64,000 nucleotides of DNA from Papiliotrema nemorosa (lineage: Eukaryota > Basidiomycota > Tremellomycetes > Tremellales > Rhynchogastremaceae), in the NCBI GenBank assembly GCA_032158125.1, contig JASKOT010000015.1, forward strand, positions 62,001 through 126,000, in the 5' to 3' direction. How positions within the stretch are numbered: the stretch's first letter is position 1; every line of letters begins with the position of its first letter. This document shows positions 58,873 to 64,000 of the stretch, in pieces. The notes beneath the pieces were generated by a model. That model saw nothing but the letters and a program-made list of their open reading frames with translations, was not told the origin of the DNA and did no database searches. A program made the translations under genes and the position numbers.

Positions 58873-59494
58873 ATGTGGAACTGGAGGACTCTCAGTTGGA
58901 GAGTGATATAATGGTGGAGTGATAGAAGTGGATAGCCGTACATGGCATGTCCTGTATCGATAGAGCACAAGTAGATTCAATTCATCCAGCATTCATGCAG
59001 ATTCCCTGCTTTGCCAATTTTCGTTTGTCTCAACACTCAGGTGTATCTCGTTTCCCTCCCGGTCTATACGAATAACATCCGTCGAACGCAAAAGTTTCCC
59101 CTCATGTCACTGAGTCCCCTTGATCCAAGTATCATTGTTGAACCTTTCACGCGATTCCCATAGCTAAGATGAGTGGTCGCGGACATACCATCGCTCTACC
59201 ATCGCTCACCTTCGCAACACAAACAAACAGGGACCATTGCAATTCGCCCATCGGCCAGAACTGTTCTTTTTCGCTCGATGCTGGGATTGGCGAAACTGCG
59301 TTTCTTCATAACCCGGCCGAAACCGGACCGCGAGACCAGAGTTCTCTTCTGGGCATCATTCAGATGGGTCCACAGGTCACCATGCGCGCCCGCATCGTGA
59401 AACTCGAGGCGAATCTGGGCGGGAATGCGGTATGAGCCCTGAGGAGTAGTGAAAGTTGCGAGCGAAGATGACTTGATCTCTTGATAGAGATCGG
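58873..59494. other. Convergent intergenic region
   Basis: Contains the second copy of the 16-bp direct repeat (59160-59175). A plus-strand frame (59169-59435, 88 codons) opens at the repeat but shows no motif; I do not call it. Confidence 0.4.
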
Positions 59495-60462
59495 CTATCT
59501 GATTAGATCTTTTTTTCGAAGAGCTTGACGTCGGGTCTGGTCATTTAAGCATGCTCATCGACATGAGTTGGCCATTACCGACTCACATGGTAGAAGGAAG
59601 TACCTGTAATGCGTTATGCCCACTTGCCCAAATGGTAGCGCTTGAGCACAACAATCATGAAAGGTGATCCTCTTTGCAGATGTGAGAACCGTGCAACACA
59701 TATCCGCTCTGTCGAAGGACGCCCCGATAGATGAGCCGACTGGCAGGTATAGGCAAACCTCCAAGTCTTGATGTAGGATGGGTCTCAGGCTCCTGAGGAA
59801 AGCTCTGCACTCGCTGAGACTGCCACCGTCCGACATGATCGCTGTAGCTTCGATTTTGATCATTCTGATCTTCCAGGCAAACCAATATTTCTTGACCAAC
59901 TCTGCCCATGGCTCGGACTGAGACTCCGCTGGCCAAGATCGGATGCAAAGGGGTTTCTTCATGCCGCAGATATTCTTGAGCTGGCGAAGAGACCGACTTA
60001 CGACTATTGCGCTATCCATTCTGCGAAGAGCCAAGTAGGAGGCATCCACCTTTCGTCCCATTAGATAGTCGGACGCCAATTCTGATTTGTCGAGGATTCG
60101 CGTCGGGAAAACTCCTTGGCCCCGTCGAGAGACAATGAGCGTTCCTTCATAGATGAGGGGCGTCACAATATCATAGCTCCGTCTGCTGAGTATAAGTATA
60201 CTTGCCAGAGTTTTCTTTGCGCCATCGTCCGCGAGGTGTCGACAGATATCTTCTAAGAGAATCGGGGGGATTGGAATATGCGTGAGATGTTTTCGAACAT
60301 CAAATGGAATCGCCTCTGTCAATGCCTACATATCAGCTAGATGCATCACAACTCAAGGGCTCCTACCTTGATGTACATAGTTTCGGTCGCATCGCAAGCG
60401 CCGCTGAAAGGGTAGAGGGGAATAGTACAAGGAGCCAAATCGATTTCTTCCTCCACCTCCAT
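59495..60462 (-). CDS. F-box-like protein, unknown substrate
   Basis: The spliced start is MEVEEEIDLAPCTIPLYPF, then SGACDATETMYIK, then through a GTAGGA intron to ALTEAIPFDVRKHL. The next segment (IPPILLEDICRHLADDGA, SILILSRRSYDIVTPLIYEG) looks like a degenerate F-box with the usual hydrophobic spacing, which would bind Skp1 in an SCF ubiquitin ligase. The rest has no repeat I recognise. The 3' end is uncertain. A GTGAGT donor after FLLP with a TGAC branch point and an AG removes about 65 nt and gives a stop at 59495; unspliced, the frame stops at 59555. Such F-box genes are common and fast-evolving in fungi. Confidence 0.65.
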
Positions 60463-60801
60463 ACTCTTTTCTCTACTCAAGCAATGATCGGTGAGTCGAT
60501 TGCAAAGCCGGATGTTCCCGCGTCAATAAGGTGTCTCTCTGGGTGTGAGGAAAGTAAGAAGAATGTGTGGCTCAATGTCCTTGCGGGTGGTAGAGGAGTA
60601 GGAATGATGATAAGGATAAACAAGAAGCAACTTGGGCGGGGCAGAAGGGGGCCTCAACCGCCTGCAAGACGGTCCGAGCTTGCTTGCTGTCGGAATGATA
60701 CATCTCGGGTACAAGGGTATATACTATCGTCAATCGACATCTTACAGTCACTCACATATGCAAGGTATAAGTCCTTTTTTCCCACTTGACTGAGGTGGGC
60801 C
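60463..60801. other. Spacer between F-box-like and VPS51 genes
   Basis: Promoter region of the F-box-like gene. No gene or repeat seen. Confidence 0.35.
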
Positions 60802-61691
60802 TCACACGCCCGTGTCCACAGTGATCGCTGGGATCGGCCTAACAATGCCGTCCACTATAGCCTGACACTCCTCCAGGGCTCGCTTGGCGTCTTCTTCATC
60901 CGCCTTCTCGAGCTGTTCTTTCATGACCTCGAACCGTTTATGTATTTCTTCTGGAGATTCTGAAGTCAGCTCGATTGGCAAAAGCGACTCACCCTCGGCC
61001 GTCACCATTAATCGCAGCCTCTCGATGTCTCTCTTTCCCATTGGCTTCTCGTCGCCTGCGCTTTCCGGTCCACCTAGCGATACCTCTTCCGCCAGCCTCG
61101 ATATCTCTGAGAAAGACTGCTGCAATGAAGTCATGATTCCCAGAAGCTGCGGTGTCCTGGAGTTCAAATGCGATATTGTATCTCCCGCTTCGAACAGCTA
61201 CCCCGTCAACGACATGGCTTAGTTCTACTTGGACAACGCACCTGATGATGATGATTATATACCAAAGCATGCCTTGAACCTTGCAGATTCCCGACGTCTG
61301 CTTTTAGCTTGATCTGCCACCCCAACTTACCCGCTGAGAGCTTTGTCGCAGTATTCATCAACTCTCCCAAAGATGCTCTTGCGACGAGATCATCCAGATA
61401 AGCCGTCGCATCAAATCCCGGTGCATCTGGCATCAGAACCGCAAGATCACCATACTCACCTATATCTACTGAACCCCCATTGTGAGAAGAGCCTGCTTGT
61501 GGTGCTTGATCCCCTTTTATCCCGTAAAACTGCCTCAATTCCGCTCGTCTCGCACGACGTTGTTCAGTGTTTGCCCCGGCCGACATTGCGCTCGTCCGTC
61601 GAGACATGGATTGACTTGGCCCAGCGCCGAGCGGGCTCAGGGCTGACTGAGGCGTTTGCGGTGAGAACGGTCTGGTTGGAGTCGCCGACAT
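60802..61691 (-). CDS. VPS51: GARP complex subunit VPS51
   Basis: Vps51 is the small subunit of the GARP/EARP tether for endosome-to-Golgi vesicles. N-terminal Ser/Pro-rich leader (MSATPTRPFSPQTPQSAL), then RRAELRQFYGIKGDQ, DAPGFDATAYLDDLVARASL, GELMNTATKLSA, a conserved DVGNLQGSRHALVYNHHHQ, and after introns LFEAGDTISHLNSRTPQL, LQQSFSEISRLAEEVSLGG. A Glu-rich helical end (EEIHKRFEVMKEQLEKADEE) completes about 260 residues. The FYG and LVYNxxx motifs and the size fit the fungal short Vps51. Three introns. Start at 61691 is the first ATG. Confidence 0.88.
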
Positions 61692-61916
61692 GCTCGTCGA
61701 CCATGCATAGGGTATAGAATGGGTTGATCTCGAGTTAGCCTATCAGTGACGCTTCGCGTGCCTATTTCAATGTGTGTTGACTTCCGGTTGATTGGATCGT
61801 GGGATTACCCGCAAGACCGGCTCAGCGCATGTCCGGGCCCTTCGACATTGTCCACGACTGGGGTCATCCTTGTACTCGATTCAACAGATATACGGGCAGA
61901 TCAAAGCGAAGGTACT
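61692..61916. promoter_or_regulatory. Divergent promoter of VPS51 and the RING gene
   Basis: 225 bp between two start codons pointing apart; no TATA box seen. Confidence 0.35.
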
Positions 61917-62615
61917 ATGACAGACTCGGCATCATTCTCTCTGGCTTCCCTCGGAAGTGAGCTCGACGCGGCTAGGCGTTCCCGTTCCGCTCAACCCATC
62001 GACGATTCGGCGATAGACAGCGAGTCAGACTCCCTTTCTCCCCTCTCGAGCCCAGTACAAGCCACAAGATCCCTCTCAGCCACTCGATCAACCTCAGACG
62101 CAAGCGAAAAGCCCTTTCCGTTATGTCTGCTATGTCTCGCACGACCACCGACAGCAGTCTTGTTGCCTTGTGAGTGAGTGATCAACATCTCCTGGCTGAC
62201 GACAGGTTGTCATTTGAACCTATGCCATCTTTGCGCCCCACTCCTTCTATTGCGACATAGATCGGCCTCACAGCCTCCATCTCTATCGTCCTCGCCTTCT
62301 GAAAACGTCACTTCTCCTACGGCATGCTCTGATGGGAGAACATGGAACAGCATTCTGGCTCGAGCAACGGCGTCTCATCCAAAGTCTCGGCGACTCAGTA
62401 TGGGCGGATACGCACCACCAGAGACAGGCGTCAGTGGAGGAGAGATGTGCGGAGTGGATCTGCTAGCGAGTCAAGAGGAGTCCACCACAACTGGGATGAC
62501 GGCAACGCTACAGCAAGATGGGCAGGTGAATCTGGGCTGCAGCGATGCCGGAGGAGCAAAATGCCTGATGTGTCGAGGAAGTGTAAAGGGGTGGCTGAGA
62601 GTGTATACTGGATGA
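61917..62615 (+). CDS. RING-finger protein with a 109-residue insert in the zinc-binding domain
   Basis: Probable E3 ubiquitin ligase. A Ser/Asp-rich leader (MTDSASFSLASLGSELDAAR) leads to LCLLCLARPPTAVLLPCCH, split by a GTGAGT intron, then LNLCHLCAPLL. The last zinc pair comes 109 residues later in CLMCRGSVKGWLRVYTG at the very end. The order CxxC, CxH-type, CxxC, CxxC and the terminal RG..RVY motif fit C3HC4 RINGs of the C-terminal type, but the loop between the third and fourth pairs is usually under 50 residues. The insert is Ser/Thr/Gly-rich. There is one intron (with CTGAC branch point). The ATG at 61917 is the first in frame. Confidence 0.78.
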
Positions 62616-62828
62616 TATTGTCAATCTGACGTTCCGTAACGTGGTGCATATCTTTTCTCAACCTGTTGTAAAGTGTATGTACGGTCTCGTTGTGTGTAAG
62701 TCTGCGACATGGTATTATCAGTCTATGCATATCGCGAATGTCTTGATCTGATACACATTATTTTCATCCGACCCAGATGGAGATGGGACCGGTGTATGAG
62801 CGGGATATGACAAGGATGATCGGGATAT

Positions 62829-63947
62829 TTAGACGACGAGCTTGTTCTTGTTGCCCTTCTTCTCCGAGTCTGAACATCAGCATCGCCCGCTTGCACCTTC
62901 TCCTACCTTTGTGACTCTCGAAAGTGATTTCACTTTGCAGCGAACCCGCGACGAGCTTTTGGTCCGGCTCGTATCCCAGCACGGGCGCCTTGAAATGTCG
63001 TCCAATGGTCATGATCCTCTTCATGAGCGGGTCCTCCTCTGTCAACGTCGTGTCTGGGGCATTTCTGGTCCAGATGGCGATACGGTAGAAGACTGGTCGA
63101 GCAGAGACAATCACACCAGTGACGAGATCTGACTGTGTAGGAACAGGTGTCTCGTCACCTTCCTTGGCTGGGGTCTCAAAGGTCTCTCCAATGGCCGCAA
63201 GCATCTACCGTCAGATGGATCGTGCAAATTGCACTCACGGTGTAGAGCCACATCTTATCGATTGCGCCCTTTGTCCTGTCTCGTGGCACTTGAATGGACC
63301 ACTTTCCTCCTACCCTGTTTGCTTCATCCTCCCATGCTGGCATGATGTTGTCCTGAATGTAAGCGACAACCATGGTGAAATTGGACTACATACCTTGAAG
63401 AGGTAGTAGTTGGCCTTTCCGGGCAGTTGGCTAGGCGGGACAATGTTGTTATACAGTCCCCAGAACTCCTCGACCGAGTCAAAAGCGACTACTTTACGGA
63501 TATCTGCCATCCATCCGCCTAGTTATCAGTCTAAGAGCATCTCAGGCACCAACTAACTCACCGTGGGCGATCTGAGGAGAAGCAGGGGTAGAGGCAGGAG
63601 TCTTCGGTAGATTTTTGGTGTTGGGCGAATCAAAGTATAATGTCCAGTTGGAATACAATGGGTGCTGGTTCATCAGCAAAGCCCATCTCAGAACGACCAG
63701 ACCCCACCTTGACGTTGAATTTGTCGGCATCGTCAAAGACGGTCTTTACTCTTCCATCATCTTCCTCTTCGTCTTCCCTGATCTCTCCATCTTCGAGTTC
63801 ACCAGATTTATCGTCGTCTCCATCACCATTGAGCTCCTTTGCGTCGGATGATGGGGAGGCAGGAGTAGAAAGGGAGGTTGCGGCGAGAGCCTCGGACAAG
63901 GTGTTGGCATTGGCCTTTTCAGCGGCAGGAGGGAGAGTCGAAGTCAT
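62829..63947 (-). CDS. eIF4E: Cap-binding translation initiation factor eIF4E
   Basis: eIF4E binds the mRNA 7-methylguanosine cap in eIF4F. The N-terminal 75 residues are disordered and acidic (SGELEDGEIREDEEEDDG). The cap-binding fold has HPLYSNWTLYFDSP, VVAFDSVEEFWGLYNNIVPP, ANYYLFKDNIMPAWEDEANR (Trp-Glu pair that stacks and hydrogen-bonds the cap), GGKWSIQVPR, WLYTMLAAIGETFE, VTGVIVSAR, and RIAIWTRNA (third cap Trp). The C-terminal GRHFKAPVLGYEPDQKL and, after an intron, DSEKKGNKNKLVV are typical. All cap-binding residues are intact. Five introns. The ATG at 63947 is close to the right edge, so the promoter lies outside the window. Confidence 0.94.
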
Positions 63948-64000
63948 GGTGGATGCTGTGTGAATGCGGAAGGATGTCTCGAGTGCGTGGGAGATAAGTC

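Noticed and set aside
59169..59435. 88-codon ORF starting in the 16-bp repeat
   Set aside because: Start word is part of the direct repeat; no conserved residues or splice signals.

Overview
The window is a gene-dense piece of a fungal nuclear chromosome, almost certainly a basidiomycete yeast of the Tremellomycetes type (Cryptococcus/Kwoniella/Tremella relatives). Three things point that way: nearly every gene is cut by many very short introns (about 35-60 nt, GTRNGT donors, CTGAC-like branch points just before the AG); arginine is often CGA; and the protein set is a eukaryotic housekeeping set. I made 31 protein-gene calls. No rRNA, convincing tRNA, CRISPR or bacterial-type operon was seen. 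Coordinates of spliced genes run from start codon to stop codon and include introns. Exon boundaries were read by eye from splice signals and frame continuity.

Left part (1-39.6 kb). The order is a 5'-truncated MAK32-like pfkB protein, ARL2 GTPase, GYP7-type RabGAP, the SFB3/LST1 COPII coat subunit, a small two-span membrane protein, an acidic secreted protein, DBP6 RNA helicase, PEX14, MPH1/FANCM DNA helicase, a GGCT(AIG2)-class V PLP enzyme fusion, NDUFS4 of complex I, a THYN1-type EVE-domain protein, a TspO-like multi-span membrane protein, a type I membrane glycoprotein, the YME1 i-AAA protease, a PrxQ/Dot5 peroxiredoxin and a DAL5-type MFS permease. Many neighbours are divergent pairs sharing a short intergenic promoter (GYP7/SFB3, DBP6/PEX14, MPH1/fusion, NDUFS4/THYN1).

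Middle part (39.6-47.0 kb) is an accessory island. It is AT-richer by eye. It holds two paralogous Ser/Pro-rich secreted proteins of unknown family that share an intron position, an orphan 414-aa ORF, a foldback element with 39-bp inverted arms around a 43-bp minisatellite, a 68-bp tandem duplication, a MITE-like element with 42-bp inverted ends, and LTR-like debris with a TATA box.

Right part (47.0-64 kb) returns to housekeeping: NDUFAF6, a small conserved-looking unknown, RAE1/GLE2, HGH1, a KIAA1143/DUF4604 homologue with an apparent frame break, a TMT1-like methyltransferase, a sugar-porter MFS gene with a 1.5-kb upstream region, an F-box-like protein, VPS51, a split RING protein and eIF4E. 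The genes do not form one pathway. Recurrent themes are membrane traffic (ARL2, GYP7, SFB3, VPS51), mitochondria (NDUFS4, NDUFAF6, YME1), and ribosome/mRNA function (DBP6, RAE1, HGH1, eIF4E).
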